Source: Thuidium tamariscinum
Taxonomy: Eukaryota; Streptophyta; Bryopsida; Hypnales; Thuidiaceae
DNA length: 64,000 nt
Direction: 5' to 3'
Assembly (NCBI GenBank): GCA_947034885.2
Contig: OX344756.2
Span: 9,631,598-9,695,597, forward strand
How positions within the stretch are numbered: the stretch's first letter is position 1; each line of letters opens with the position of its first letter. Positions 1 through 12,440 of this stretch are shown here, piece after piece. Under the pieces are notes generated by a model. It had not been told where the DNA came from, made no database searches, and worked only from the letters and a program-made list of their open reading frames with translations. Made by a program: the position numbers and the translations under genes.

Positions 1-1521
1 TCTGACATCACTATGTTGTTGTCATTTAATTTTAAATCACTTGCAATCCAAACAAATGTGCTATATATAACCTTTATAAACTAATGTTTTGGATTTACAA
101 AGATTGCAATAAGAAAAAATTGTTTTGGTTGCTAAATACAAATAATAATGTTTTGTATTAATTATGTATTATAACAAATATTGTCAAAACTATTTAAAAC
201 ACATGCAACAACAACTCAAATTGCAACCTATAGATCTTCTATGATTGTAATAGACATCTTAAGTCCTTGATTCACTAAAAATCTCCAATTTCCATTCAAA
301 TTCAAATTCAAATATTTTTTGCTATATATATAATTTTTTTGACTCATATGTATGTCAACTTTTTAAAATACCAATGGAAGTGGGTCTTAAATGGTGTATT
401 ATAATATGCAAAAAATATTCAAGTCAGAAAGGCTCAAACAAAAAGCTTATGCAATTTTTGGAGTGAGTTATGAATCCGGCCTCAAAAACTGAGTCTATAG
501 AGTGGTTAGTTTTGGAATTCATTTACTTCCAAACCGTAATTGCTTTTTGCTTTGAATTTTTTTGTGGATTGTAGTACACAAAGGATGCTACAATATCTAT
601 GTTTGTTTATTTGAATTTTGTCCACTTAGATTCAACATATGGTGCATAGAGTGAAACAAAACTAAACAAAGACTGAGTTTTTGAAGTCATTGTATGTCAT
701 GCTTGGGCTTCTTTGAATTTAGGCTCTTCTTAAAAATTCAACCTTGATACTTATCGCTTGAAATTTTAACCCGTCACCTCCCACAACCAGATCGGCGGAT
801 GCGGGTGCTTTTGAAACTTGATGCCCAAAAATCCTTGATGCAGGAGTTAGGGGACGAATCTAGCCATTGATAGTAGCCGGGTGGATTGAAAGTAGCCTTA
901 CTGTGCAGGTGTAGGCATGTGTTCAATTGACATTTGACCGGTTAGATTTGCGTTAATTTGCATCCAATTTCAATTGAAAAAAAACAACGTTTTTTTTCCA
1001 GTGTCACAGACACTTTGAGAATGCTTACTGGCAGAGTAGTTACAGGGAGTGTTAAGAAATTCTTGTACGTGTGGGCAGTTTCAATTACCAAATTTGCAAC
1101 TCGAAATTTGCATCAACCACAAGAATACATAGATTGGAAGGCATTGCTTCCATAGAAACGCACCAGCAAAGACCAGAGAAGCTGTGAGTTTGTGACTGGT
1201 CATACAAGAAGTCCGCTCAGTCACTTACCCTTGACAATGATTGAGCAGGCAAGGGGACAAAATTTTCCACAAATTTCCACAAATTGAACTAAGAATTACA
1301 AAACTGATTCCCCACAGTTTGGACAAGCATAACGCAGATCTCAAATCCGGGCCTGCAATGCACCAGCAACTCTCAAAGTGGAGCTCTCTGTGAAGCACTC
1401 AAAACCCTCCTTCAACAGCAACATCAAAATCCCAACCTCCGGACACCAGCAAACACCAGTCACTTTGAGCAAACTGCCAGGTCTGATTTTTGACCTCCCC
1501 TGATTCAATTTGCTCAACCTC
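1..1521. other. AT-rich spacer, no gene seen
   Basis: There is no long reading frame, RNA gene or clear repeat end. The stretch from about 1140 to 1500 is less AT-rich and has short repeated words built on 'cacaaatttcc' and 'caccagcaa', but no recognisable product. The 65-codon frame at 958-1155 resembles nothing I know and is not supported as a gene. Confidence 0.6.
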
Positions 1522-1523
1522 TA

Positions 1524-1796
1524 AGGTAGGTACACCCAAAATGGCACCTGACCTTAAAGCGCCATTTACAATGTGCATACATTTTCAAAATCAGTCATGT
1601 ACCCAGACTGTAGATGGCGCTTTCATAAACTAACTTTCACCATTAATAACTTTTGCATACAGTATCCAAATCCTCTGTTCTTTGGTGCTTTGGAACATGC
1701 TTTCACTCGCCAACAAGACTGCATGAAAATCTAAACAACATGATAATAGGAACTAGGCACAGTAAGAATAAGCAACGCTTTTAGGTGTACCCACCT
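1524..1796. mobile_element. Small TIR element (MITE), TA-flanked
   Basis: The ends form an inverted repeat: AGGTAGGTACACCCAAAA on the left and, reverse-complemented, AGGTGGGTACACCTAAAA on the right. TA lies directly outside each end (1522-1523 and 1797-1798), consistent with a TA target duplication. Inside is a second inverted repeat, AAAGCGCCATTTACA (about 1556-1570) against TGTAGATGGCGCTTT (about 1609-1623), with a ~40-base loop. It is 273 bp and non-coding. TA target sites are typical of Tc1/mariner-type MITEs, but the family assignment is inference. Confidence 0.6.
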
Positions 1797-4531
1797 TAAA
1801 TATATTTGTGATAACTCTGTGGAAATGCCACTCACATCTGCAACTCAGCCCTAAATCGGCACATGAAAGTAGTCCCTCAATTTGCTCATCGTGAAGCGTG
1901 TGGGAAGTTCTAGACAAATTTGTTGTGGTCTTGTGGACAGTTTTGGTCTTCTCAAGTAGTGAGGGGTTAAGGCTATACAAGATATTGATGGTGATATCCT
2001 TCATCTTTGGCTTCTATGTGTTGTAATTAGTTACTAGAAAATGGAATGATTGTGAATACAACCCAAAATGTAGAAAATTGTTCTTTGTGTTTGAAGGACT
2101 TGCATTTTTCAAGTACTTCATACATATGTTCTCATCAAAACTAAATAAAAAAAGAAAGTACAAACTTATCCTTTAATAGTAAATCCTACATTGTCATCAA
2201 ATAGGACCTAATGAGATTTTAAATTTGAGTCAAAATCTTCCATAGTTGCATTGAACAATTCTTGCAAGCTAATTTCATCACTACACCAAGATGCTTGACT
2301 TCCCACCACTTCATCAACAATCCCACATGCGGGCCCACATGACTATGACAAGGTTGAGGCACCTAGGCCAACGTTTGAAGCTACACAAAAAGCTTATATG
2401 AACCCACACAACCTGTACTATTGCAGTGCATATTCACCTAACCTAGACTAAGGATTTTCTAAATTTTGAGTGTAGATTTCATCTTAGGAATTAACTTCTT
2501 TAGTCCTTCATGTTGAGGCCATAATAGGAAATATTGTGGTTGTTTTAGGTGAGTGACATGACCATAATGGATACACTTTTTTTTGTTGGTTTTAGGATAG
2601 TCTAAAGATTCTTTTGGACCAATTGGGCAGCACACTTCAGAAATTCATATCATACTCATACTTTGTCAAAAATAAATAAAAATCAATTGCATTGCCCATT
2701 TCTCACATTTATCTTTACATACATTTTTATTTTTTATTTTTTTTAAATTCAATTTCAACAATGCCCCCAACACGTCAAACCAGTTGTTCTGCCTCAGTGT
2801 CATATGGTGGTTTACCTTACAGCATGCCCTTTCACACTAGCAAGTGGCAACAGAGTTTCCATGATGGACTAATAAGCTGGAAAATTATTGTATGAGACTT
2901 TTGTATGTGCTTTCAGTCTCCATGCTAGTAAGTACGATACATGCCAACTGAAGGGGGCCCAGAGAGTTTGAAAAGACCGAAGGAAAGGCACATTGAAGAC
3001 CTGAAGGACAAATGAAACACAGATAGTGCTCTGCTATCCATTCAATGGGAAATAGACATCCTGATTTGCAATCTGACTATCTTGGGGTCAATTCCAAAAG
3101 AGGCACATATTTTTCAGAGGTGTGTGCTTGTTGTATGAGTCAAACTCAAGTGGAATTATAATTTATCCATCAAAATTGTAATTTCTATGAATTTTTGAAG
3201 TGGTCAGCCTTAATATTACAAAAATGTCCCTAAAATGGAGTTATAAACAACCCATCAACAACCTATAACTACCTCATTAAGTATGAGATATTCTCTATTA
3301 ATGGAGTGACATATCATCCCATCTTATCGTCGAATCCTTGAATTTGTCATAGAATTCTCATATTTTGTCATAAAATATAGGGGGTTGGGAGATTTTAGGT
3401 GGAAATGGGGCCAGAGATAAGCTTAAATGATAAAATTGGGTTGGTCTCACTACTTGATGGAGTTGGGTTGCAAACAATTATGGATTGGTCTACCTTAAAT
3501 TCATTTATTTACATTTGAACTTCTATAATACTCATTGACTAAATGTGTACTTTGTTGTTGCTACAATATAATTTAATTAAATTAAAAGTAAGCTTCTAAT
3601 GTTCTAATTCACATAAGAACTTTGATACTCAATATCCTTTTGGCCTTGACTTAGAGTGCCATGAAAGAGGATCCATACACCTCTTATTGCTAAAGGCTTT
3701 TTTGACCAAGAATACAATTAGGAAATCTATGGTTCCACAAATCTAAACATAGCAAACAAAATAATCAAACTAAGGACCTAACTTAAGATATGAATTGGTA
3801 AGGTGAAAAGTTAATCTATAAAGGTTCCTTAATCCCTTAATGCTCTAATATCCATATTCTAGATGATACACAAAGTGATTCTTACTAATCTTTCATCCTA
3901 ATAGCTTGTCATTCATCCAAAGGTACATTGAAATCCTTACAACATAACTTTTTTTTATAATCAATTTGATAGAAATGGGATAAATTATATGGTCATATAA
4001 AGATATGGATAAAAATGCACAAAAGTTTCAAAAATGATTTAAGTCTTCAAGGGTTAAAGGTCCCTTGGAGATGATACATATGTACTAGTACATCGTATAA
4101 AGTCCTACAATTTTATCTTGAAAATGAATTTGTCTTCACATTTGTGGTATACATTGCGGTTTCTTTTGTCCTCAGAACAAGTTTCATCATCTCTCATATA
4201 TATATGAACTAATGTAAAGAATGTACTAAACAAACTAGAGTGTTATTCTACTTTGATGCAATATTTTAGTGCCTATGTGAGTAGTAATCTTTACCATTGA
4301 GCTTTAAAGTTTGTACCTTTGGAATGAAGTGAGATCTATAAGACTTTTGTTGTACGTGGTAGGGTTAGTACATCCTCATGAAGAAATACCTATCAAAAAA
4401 AAGATTTAACATAAACTTTTCAATAGCAAATTTTATAAGATTTTTTTTTCTAAATTATTTTTCTAATACATATTATGAAAAAATGATTCTTAGTTAGAAA
4501 GGAAATTGTTGAACATATCTTACACCTGTAA
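1797..4531. other. AT-rich spacer, no gene seen
   Basis: Only short frames are present, none of recognisable product. The fragment at about 3834-4060 has words like the ends of the TTAA-flanked family B ('ttaatccctt' and 'caagggttaa'), but the match is too weak to call an element. Confidence 0.5.
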
Positions 4532-4535
4532 TAAA

Positions 4536-5055
4536 TTCCCGGGTACGCAACTCTTGTATTATATATAGGGGTCATCGGCATTAAAATGGCTTAGAGGATG
4601 GCTTTTGTTAAAATTATATGAAATCAAAAAGACCAAAAAGTTAGGTGAAGGCCAAATTAAAAGAAAATTATATGTAGAAAATATTGCATTACATACATTC
4701 TAGAAAAATAATTCACAATATATATGAAGAATTAAAACACCTATGCATAGTTTTTAAAAATCCATACAAAAAGTTCTCTCCAATTAAAATTAAATTTTTA
4801 TTAAAATGCCCCAAAAGTTGGGTAGCTTGGCCTATGATACATGTATTAAAAAAATTCATATAATTAGGTTTTTAATGCTATTATTGCCCTCAAAAATATT
4901 CATTTTACATATATAATTACATTTTTGGATTCCTTGTTAAAAGGGCTACAAGAATTTCCTACATTAAACAAATTATATACTTTGAGAATAGATTAAAATG
5001 CATTAAAAGTGATTATAATCAAGGCCTTATAATATGAGAGTTGCATACCCGGGAA
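4536..5055. mobile_element. 520-bp TIR element with TAAA target duplication
   Basis: The left end, TTCCCGGGTACGCAACTC and on through 'ttgtattata', is matched in reverse complement by the right end at about 5028-5055 with only a couple of differences over about 27 bases. TAAA lies immediately outside both ends (4532-4535 and 5056-5059), a perfect 4-bp target duplication. The interior is AT-rich and non-coding. The CCCGGG in the terminus is unusual in this AT-rich window. The superfamily is not recognised. Confidence 0.65.
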
Positions 5056-5059
5056 TAAA

Positions 5060-6469
5060 TGCTTCATTAATGTTTTAAAGTAGAGGTGTAATTGGATTTT
5101 CCTAAGAAATGAATGTGTCACAACAATGTCAAAAGTACCAAGAACACACTCAACAAAGGTTAAAAATTAAAGTGTCTTGTACACTTTTCTTAGATTCTAA
5201 ACTTTCAAATTATAGGTGAAATTTTATCATACTAAATTTTGTTGAAAATACTTAAAGACTTCACTGAAACTTGAGATATTAGATTGTTGGATTGCAAGTC
5301 ATATATGTGGATTAAGATTGTTTGTGATTTGACTAAGCCTTTGAGAAATATTAAACCAAAAAAGGCATTTAGAACTCATTGGTGAAAACAATATATTTGA
5401 GTAGAAATTTAAAGATAATTGACTCTTGAATGAAGCCATAATTTTGATTTATGTAGCTTTTGTTTTTTTGGATTGTGTGAAAATTAATGATTTTTAAAGT
5501 ATTAGATTGTTTATGATGTATATTGATGTTGCCCCCCTTATAATCAATTTTATATTTATACACAATAGAAAACAAAAAGCGAAAAAATCATTCATGCTTA
5601 TAAGATTAAGAAAAAGAAAGATGAATTTAGATCATTTTGAAGGACAAATTATTGGTGTGGAATTTATTAGGAAGGGCAATAGTGCAATTAACATTTAAGC
5701 TTATGTCTTGATCAAGGCATCTAAAAAAAAGTGAATTGTTTCTTCTACCATATTCCAAAGGCTAATTTGGGAAGAGTGTATGTTGCATAGATAATCTTTT
5801 GAAAATAACCATAAAATTATTTTTAGTATATTAGATAATTGATTAAATTGAAGGATTCTAATTGGTGTATATAGGAGAAGGGTCATAAATTGTGCATGTT
5901 TTTGCACTTGTCCACTAGGAGGCTCTAAAATGGATAGTTGATTGTGAGAAAATGAATTGTGGATTACATTGAAGCATGCTAAGATTTGGTTTTTACTAAT
6001 TGAATGGATGGTTTCAAAGTCCTAATGTGTTCATTCCTAACTAAGTGGATAGGTGTCTACTAATTATATTCAAAATAAGAATTGGTTGTTGAACTACCTT
6101 CTTTTAAGTGTTAAAAATTCTAAAATAATGATCTATTCAAGCATTCATTTCAAATTTAGAAAGAGTTGCATTTTGAAACCATCTCGATTACTTTTTACAT
6201 GTTGCAATGTTAGTTTCTAAACAAAATAATACTCTTTTCTAAACCAAGTATGTGTGGGTTTTCAAAGCCTATTGATCACAAATAGGGACCTATCCAAATT
6301 TCATTTGAAAATTCATAAGTAATTCATAAATGCTCTGAAAATTATGAAAGGACTTGTATTAGATTCTTTGTTTATTTTTCTTTCACTGAAAAATGAGTAA
6401 AACATATTATTATCTAAAAGCTACATGATAAAGGCGGACTAGCCTTTAAATGAGTGGTTTTTGAGCCTC
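5060..6469. other. AT-rich spacer, no gene seen
   Basis: There are short frames on both strands around 5370-5910, overlapping and of very low complexity in codon use. None shows a domain or motif I recognise. No repeat ends were noticed. Confidence 0.5.
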
Positions 6470-6473
6470 TTAC

Positions 6474-7241
6474 GGGTGATTGCAAGAAACACTTCACGTA
6501 TTTGGCTCAAAAACATTGTTTTTGGACATAGTATTGGCAGTATTACGCAATCTTGACAATACAACGTGTCTAATGCGTGTCTAATGCGCGCTTACAAATC
6601 TCAATCATCGATTTTGGACGCCTGTAGATTTGGATCGTCAGTTCAGTACTATATAGTACTATAGACTACTACAAAGTACTTCACAAGCTACAGAGAGCAG
6701 AAAATAGCAAAAAAGGGTTTGTGGACCTTTTTATTTTTTATAATTAAAAAAAAATTCAAAATTTTTTTATAGAATTTTTTTTTCTAAACAAAATTGTGCT
6801 CACATTGCAACAAAACATTCATCTAGAATTTTTTTTCCCTCTTCGTAGTGTTTGTACAAAGGAAGGTCACTTTGATCCCATGCGGACAATAGACATTTTA
6901 CTACTTTCATAAAAACTCACCGTCAATCCTTGAAATGTTAGTAGACCTCCAACTTGTCCAATTTGTGGCTTCAAATTTGGAATTTTGAGTCAACAATAGG
7001 ACTAAACCCACCACCCCACCCCCAAAAAATGGCCAAGGTAGACAACCAATTGGTGACAGTTTAAGAATAGTAAAATAATTTTTTTTAAATTGAAAAAATT
7101 ACATAACATATAAAAATTTTGTGTGCACCTTCAATACAAATTTCAAGTCAAAAGAGCAAAAAATGCAAAAGTTATGAGGAAAAAACTACCTAGTAGAAGT
7201 CAAGGGGACAAAAAAATGACAGGTGTTTCTTGCAATCACCC
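6474..7241. mobile_element. Family A element (simple form)
   Basis: It begins GGGTGATTGCAAGAAAC and ends with the reverse complement GTTTCTTGCAATCACCC, or near it. TTAC is duplicated at both edges (6470-6473 and 7242-7245). The length is 768 bp and it is non-coding. Its right half aligns with that of the copy at 45839-46567: both have the phrase 'ggccaaggtagaca' and the same order of motifs. The first ~200 bases, with 'gtctaatgcg' repeats, appear specific to this copy. Confidence 0.75.
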
Positions 7242-8430
7242 TTACCTTAGGTCATGTTAGAGAATGTCTTAGCCAATTTGGAGGAATTAAAAAAAAAACC
7301 TTTCCTACACACATATGTTACCAATGTTATGACAATTCATAAAATAAGCCTTGGTGGTTACTTTCATTGTACTTTAAACTTATAAATAAGTGGCTCATAG
7401 CAACTATTTCTACCCAAATAAATATGTATTATTTTTTACACTTCTCTTTTCATATGATATTTAGCACAATCTCCATAAATTTTTATTGATTGAAAATATT
7501 ATCCCCTAAAAGACTAAATGTTCATTCAATGCATGCAAAAAATCTCAGATATGTTCCTAGGAAGTCAATTTTGTTCACATGCTTACAAAATTCTAACATA
7601 AGATGTGAACATATATCCCTTTAGTGAGAATATAATTTTTTTCCAGTAGGTTGAGTGAATCAAAAGTAATGTTGCCTTGAACTTTTTTTTTGCAATATAG
7701 GCAGTTTTGTGCTACATACACAAATCTCTTCCTATAGTTTTGAAATTTAACAATTGTATTATTTATATGATAAACTATGCAATACCATAAATAATAACCA
7801 TGTGTATTGTAAAAGTCTTACTCTAGGAAAAATTAAAATCTATTGGCCGTTAGATTCCAAAAGCTTTGATAGCACACATTGAAAGATTATAATGTTTGAA
7901 GTTTGCTGAAAAGAGTTTTCACTATCCTAAATTGTAGCTTTTTTTTTACTATTTCAGCCCAAGATGTGCCTTCATTCTTTAGAGAATAAAATCCCTTGGA
8001 AACCATCATAAGGGACTACTTTTTGTATATGTACATGAAAAAGGTCAACCAGACATAAGAATGATGGGGCCCAACATGCCACTACTATTTTTTTTAACAC
8101 ATGTTTCATCTGCTGATATAACTTTTGAAATTTCAAACCATTGCACACCCATTGCTATAGCTCTCTCTCCCTATGAGTAGAGATAATAATCTTTATAAAA
8201 ACTAGACTCTGTCCCACCTACAACATTCACTACAGTAGCTTTTTCTAATATATAAGATAGGGTTGTACCCTAAACTTCAGACTTCCTCCCTTGCCTGAGT
8301 TCTTTTGTGAAAGCCTTGGTCCTCCACTCCTCCTGGCGGGCCTTGGTCCAGAGTCAATGAACCCACTGACCCCGATCATGATCTTGACTATGACTTAAGT
8401 CAAATTTACCTGGCTGCTATGCTGAAGGTA
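7242..8430. other. AT-rich spacer, no gene seen
   Basis: No frame of interest was found. From about 8280 the base composition becomes GC-richer ('cctcctggcgggcc'), marking the approach to the family E repeat rather than a gene. Confidence 0.5.
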
Positions 8431-8488
8431 GAACCACCCATAGCCAGCTCGCTCGTCCGCTTGGGAAAATGCTGGAATTTTTAAATTT

Positions 8489-8620
8489 TTGCAAATCATC
8501 TTTTCGGCAAACTCTGAATTCATATTTGCAACCAGAGGCCCCAAATTAGTCGAGAGGAGTGCAGAAGGTAAATTAGATCGGCATAAAATAGGGGGCTTTT
8601 TGTTTGACTTGTACCCCTGG
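8489..8620 (+). pseudogene. Short frame shared by three family E copies (copy 1)
   Basis: The frame reads ANSEFIFATRGPKL followed by a less conserved tail. Near-identical peptides are encoded at about 9055-9170 (+) and about 16585-16720 (-). I do not recognise the peptide. The frame stays open in all three copies, but the shared part is only about 35-40 residues, so it may be chance in a repeat with few indels. Listed because it is the best hint of former coding in family E. Confidence 0.3.
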
Positions 8621-9054
8621 AATTACTTGGAGTGGCCGAGCGAGGGGGCCAGTTCACCCCGACCTGCATGGTGGTGTCCAGCCCTTTTTTTTTTACTTTT
8701 TGAGAAAGTGCCAAGATGGCGATCACTTCAAATTTGGTGAAGCATTGTATTTTTCTGTTCATCTGTCTTTTGGACTTAAAACACTTCTCCGTGATATTCA
8801 TGCACTTTTTCATCCAAATTTGGCAACTTCATCCATATTTTAAAGAGAACTAGAAAATTTCCAGCGAAAAAAGATTACTTTTATCTAGCGAATAAAAGAC
8901 ATTTATTTTGAAATGGTGCAATCTGGCCACATGGTGCTGGAAAAAAAAGGCTGGTGGTGTCTATAGTAGTGCAACGAGATGATTGTGGAGGCCAATTCAC
9001 CCCCTGCCTTTTATCCTGGGAAAACGTTGGAACGTTTTATTTGTTGTGCAAGAT

Positions 9055-9238
9055 GAAATTTGCAAATTCTGAGTTCATATTTGCAATTAGAGGTCCCAAA
9101 TTAGCTAGGAGGGGAATCAATAACAAGATTAACAAAGCACAAAATACGGGGTCTTTTTTTTACTTTCACCATTGGTTGGGTGTTTGCATTTGGCTCGTCA
9201 CACTACTTCCGACTCGATCACCCATCCCCAACCTATAG
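9055..9238 (+). pseudogene. Short frame shared by three family E copies (copy 2)
   Basis: The frame reads ANSEFIFAIRGPKL, then an RRGINNKI-like stretch and an aromatic run. Over the first 14 codons it differs from the copy at 8489 in four codons, three of them synonymous. That is mildly suggestive of past selection but far too small a sample to conclude from. The product is unknown. Confidence 0.3.
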
Positions 9239-10790
9239 AGTGCATTTATTTCCAGTAAAGGCTTGAACGGATTTCCAACCAAAGCTTGGAGTGTGTGTTT
9301 ATTCTTTTTCAAGGTTGGGACTAATAATTTCATAACACATGTTCTACACTAGTGAGCAAGAAAGTTGGAAGTAATGAGCAATAAAGGAGTTCTTCAATGA
9401 TCGTAATTGAGAGAAACCCAAGTAGGATGGAATTCTTCAATGGTTGTAATTGAAAGAGTTTACAAATTGGCAATGGATCTATTGGCAACACTTTTTGCCT
9501 TTAAAAATTCATAGAAATTTCAATTCATGTGATAAAATTACCAATTTTTTTTGCAATCCCCATTATTTCAATCATTGCACCTCTAAAAATATTTGTTTTG
9601 CCTTATACTACACCAAATTATGTCTAGAATACCTTAAATGATTAGTTACAAGTGGTTCTACCTTACTTTATGGAAATGAAAAAAAAATTGAACTATTTAC
9701 CATGAATTCAAAATGGAGCATGAACGTTTGGTATGCAAACAGTAAGCTTTGATTTCCCGCTCTTCTGGGCTTCATTAGATCATGGTACCTGGGAGGACTT
9801 TTTATTTTTTATTTTTTATGAAGTGCCAAAGTGGCTATATAAAATGTTAGAGTGGTGCTCCAAATTTCAACATTCATCTATGTGTCGGATAGAAAATATC
9901 ACATTTTTACATATCATATGTCCCTAATTTGGTTTCATTCACAATCTAGCAATTTCATCCAAGAATTTTTTGTAATTCAAAGTTTTTTGGCAAAAAACTT
10001 CATAATTTCTTACCAATTTTTAGCCAAATAATTTTTTCTAATGCAATCTGGTACCAAAAAGCCAAAAATAAAAGCCCTAGTACCCGGTGACATTTTTTGG
10101 CAATTAGCCCTTACAAGACATACCTATAATCACTGATTTCAAGCCTCATTGCTCATTGTTTAGTTTATTGCCATTTTTGAAATAGACGTGTATGAAAAAC
10201 TTTGATTTTTTTAGAGATGAAATTACATGTCTTCTTTACTTCAAAAAAATTAAGATTTTCTTTGAGGAAAATTGATTTTAATGAAAAAATTTGAAGAAGA
10301 AAAGAAAAAAAATCACAATGAATAGAAAATTATTTTTAAAAATCTGAAAATTTCTCCATGTGTGTACATTACAATGACAAACATCATGGTGTAAATGCAA
10401 TTTCTATGTCATTCTACAATTAGAATAAAATAGACATTGAAAATACATCCAAAGTTCAAATTGCAATAAAATATTCAATATTATAAATTTTTCTAAAATT
10501 CCAATTGGAGTAGAAACTAGAGTAGATGATCTTCATTTAGTTAGTTGGGATCAAACTTAAGAAACATCATTTTTGTGGAGAAATTTCAAATTTAGAGCAA
10601 GGACAAGGGACTTGTCAAAATACACTACAATACCAAATTTTGCCATCCAATGTTTTTACTTACTTCTCAACTATATGAAAACAAACACTAGTTAGACAAA
10701 AACCCTCAATTGAATACTCTTTGTAACTCAACATAAAAGGTCAACAAAAAAAAGTGCATGAAAAAACCACTTCTCATCTCTTTTGAGGAC

Positions 10791-11574
10791 CCTAAACTCT
10801 TGTCCAAATGCCACATAATGGCACTAGTGGTAGTCTAGGGTTAAATCTCAATTTAAATTCTCTCCATTGCATATAAAAAATATACTTCTAAGAGCATCTT
10901 CTACACCCCTCTAACTGCCGAAGTCCCTTCACTTGAGATTTATTTAATTTTGAGGGGATAGCCACTTGTATCCCCAAATGTCCACTTCACTAAAATATAC
11001 TTTCAACCAATCACAAGTCATATAATTTGCAAAAACAATAAAGTAAGCTATCATTTATCGTGACCACTTACTAATCCTAAAAGAAAATACAGCATGTAGA
11101 GGGATTATTATCCCCTTCAAATATAGCTAATTTGATGTGCCAAAGTAAAGGTAGAGGCTATAACATGCTAAAATTGATTGCTCATCATCCTAAAACTAAA
11201 GGGATTGGGGTATTTAGAAGGGTGCCTGAGATACTCTTAGATGAGCACCACAACAACATATATAGTGAAGCAACACAATGAAACAAATCAATGGAGGACA
11301 TTCCGTTGACATAGAAGATCAACGATGCAGAGCTTTAAGAGGATAGTTATGGACTGTTGTTTGTGGGGATGCTTGTAGTAATAAGCTACACTAAGGACTA
11401 CTTTACGCCTAAAAGCTAGGCCAATTCGTCACCAAGCTAATTGCCCAAAATTTCAGCCCATTCTTGAATTGGAGGCCAGCCTCATCTAATTTGACATTGG
11501 CCTTCCATTTTTGGTGCACCCAATTCAACAAGTTTGGGGCATGTCAAATCGTCTATTTGAGGGGGGAAACTTTG
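10791..11574. other. AT-rich spacer, no gene seen
   Basis: No significant frame or repeat end was found. The segment 11440-11570 is less AT-rich and leads into the tandem repeat that follows. Confidence 0.45.
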
Positions 11575-11800
11575 ATATAGCAAATTGGTCCAACCTCTTG
11601 GTGTAAAGGGGTTGGGGCTAATTTGAGCCTCTCAACCAATCACAGGCTAGGATTCTTGGCCTCATATACACCAAATTGGCCCCAACTCTTGGTGTGAAGG
11701 GGTTGGGGCTGGTTTGAGCCTCTCAACCAATCACATGCTAAGATTCTTGGCCTCAGATACACCAAATTGGCCGCAACTCTTAATGTAAAGTGGCTCTAAA
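11575..11800 (+). repeat. 91-bp tandem repeat, about 2.4 copies
   Basis: The phrase 'ccaaattgg' and its following context recur at 11581, 11672 and 11763, a constant 91-bp step. The units share 'gagcctctcaaccaatcaca' and 'gattcttggcctca' with a few substitutions. It is a minisatellite-like array with no coding content. Confidence 0.8.
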
Positions 11801-11999
11801 TAGTGAAATTTGGTTGCCTTATTCCAAAAAAGTTACTCTACATATCATCTAAGTCAACAAATATTTCTACAAATACATGGAGGTTCATGAATTCCAACTA
11901 GACCAATAACTAATTCAAAAATAGTGCGTTCTTGTGCATTGACAAAAAAAACATTTACATAGTGAGGGGTAACCTAATTTCACTTTTTAGTGTAAGTTA

Positions 12000-12440
12000 T
12001 ACAAAGACAATGGGAATCAAACAAAACCTCTGTCTCTCTAATCCCGGGACCTGGGCAAGTGGATGCACACATGACACACTGCTGGAGCTGTGTCCAAGCA
12101 GTTTCAGTAGTACTGCAGGTCTTTTTGTCTGTTGCACTTGGAGCTTCTCACTTTTGATTGGACTACACGATTGGTTCAACTTACGACATGGAAACGTGAT
12201 TGGAAGCTTATTTTGAGGTGTGAGGGAAGTGAAAATGGTCTCTGTGGAAATCATGCTTTTTGAAACTACGGGAATCATCTACTTTAAAAGAATTCAAAAA
12301 TATTCATTGGAGACCAAACCACTGTTCATGACCTCACCTTTTTGCACAAAATTCCAAAGACGAACGTTGCAATTTTGTCTTACATACAAGAATTCTCTCT
12401 CATCCATCGGACACTTAGTGTCGACAACGATGTTATAAGG
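12000..12440 (+). repeat. Family E related block, copy 3
   Basis: The segment from about 12236 to 12436 aligns, with many differences, to 17836-18030 in copy 2: the order of 'accaaaccactgt', 'cctttt', 'gacgaacg', 'ttgcaatttt' and 'gaattctctc' is kept. The frames here on both strands overlap each other and have no recognised domain, so I treat them as incidental. Confidence 0.45.

Larger units (their letters stand above)
8431..10790 (+). repeat. Family E dispersed repeat, copy 1
   Basis: Blocks of this stretch recur at 16498-18720. 'aaggtagaaccaccc' (8431) matches 17129. The block 9231-9660 matches 17163-17540, and 10130-10790 matches 18060-18720. The copy is also internally duplicated: 8492-8610 resembles 9058-9165, and 8690-8940 resembles 9815-10065. 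It is GC-richer than its surroundings and clearly diverged. No terminal repeat or protein domain is recognised. It could be a decayed large DNA transposon or an old segmental repeat; I cannot tell. Confidence 0.6.

Noticed and set aside
12000-12440. Host gene candidate from overlapping frames of 70-94 codons
   Set aside because: The block is a diverged copy of a family E segment and the frames on opposite strands overlap without any recognised motif.
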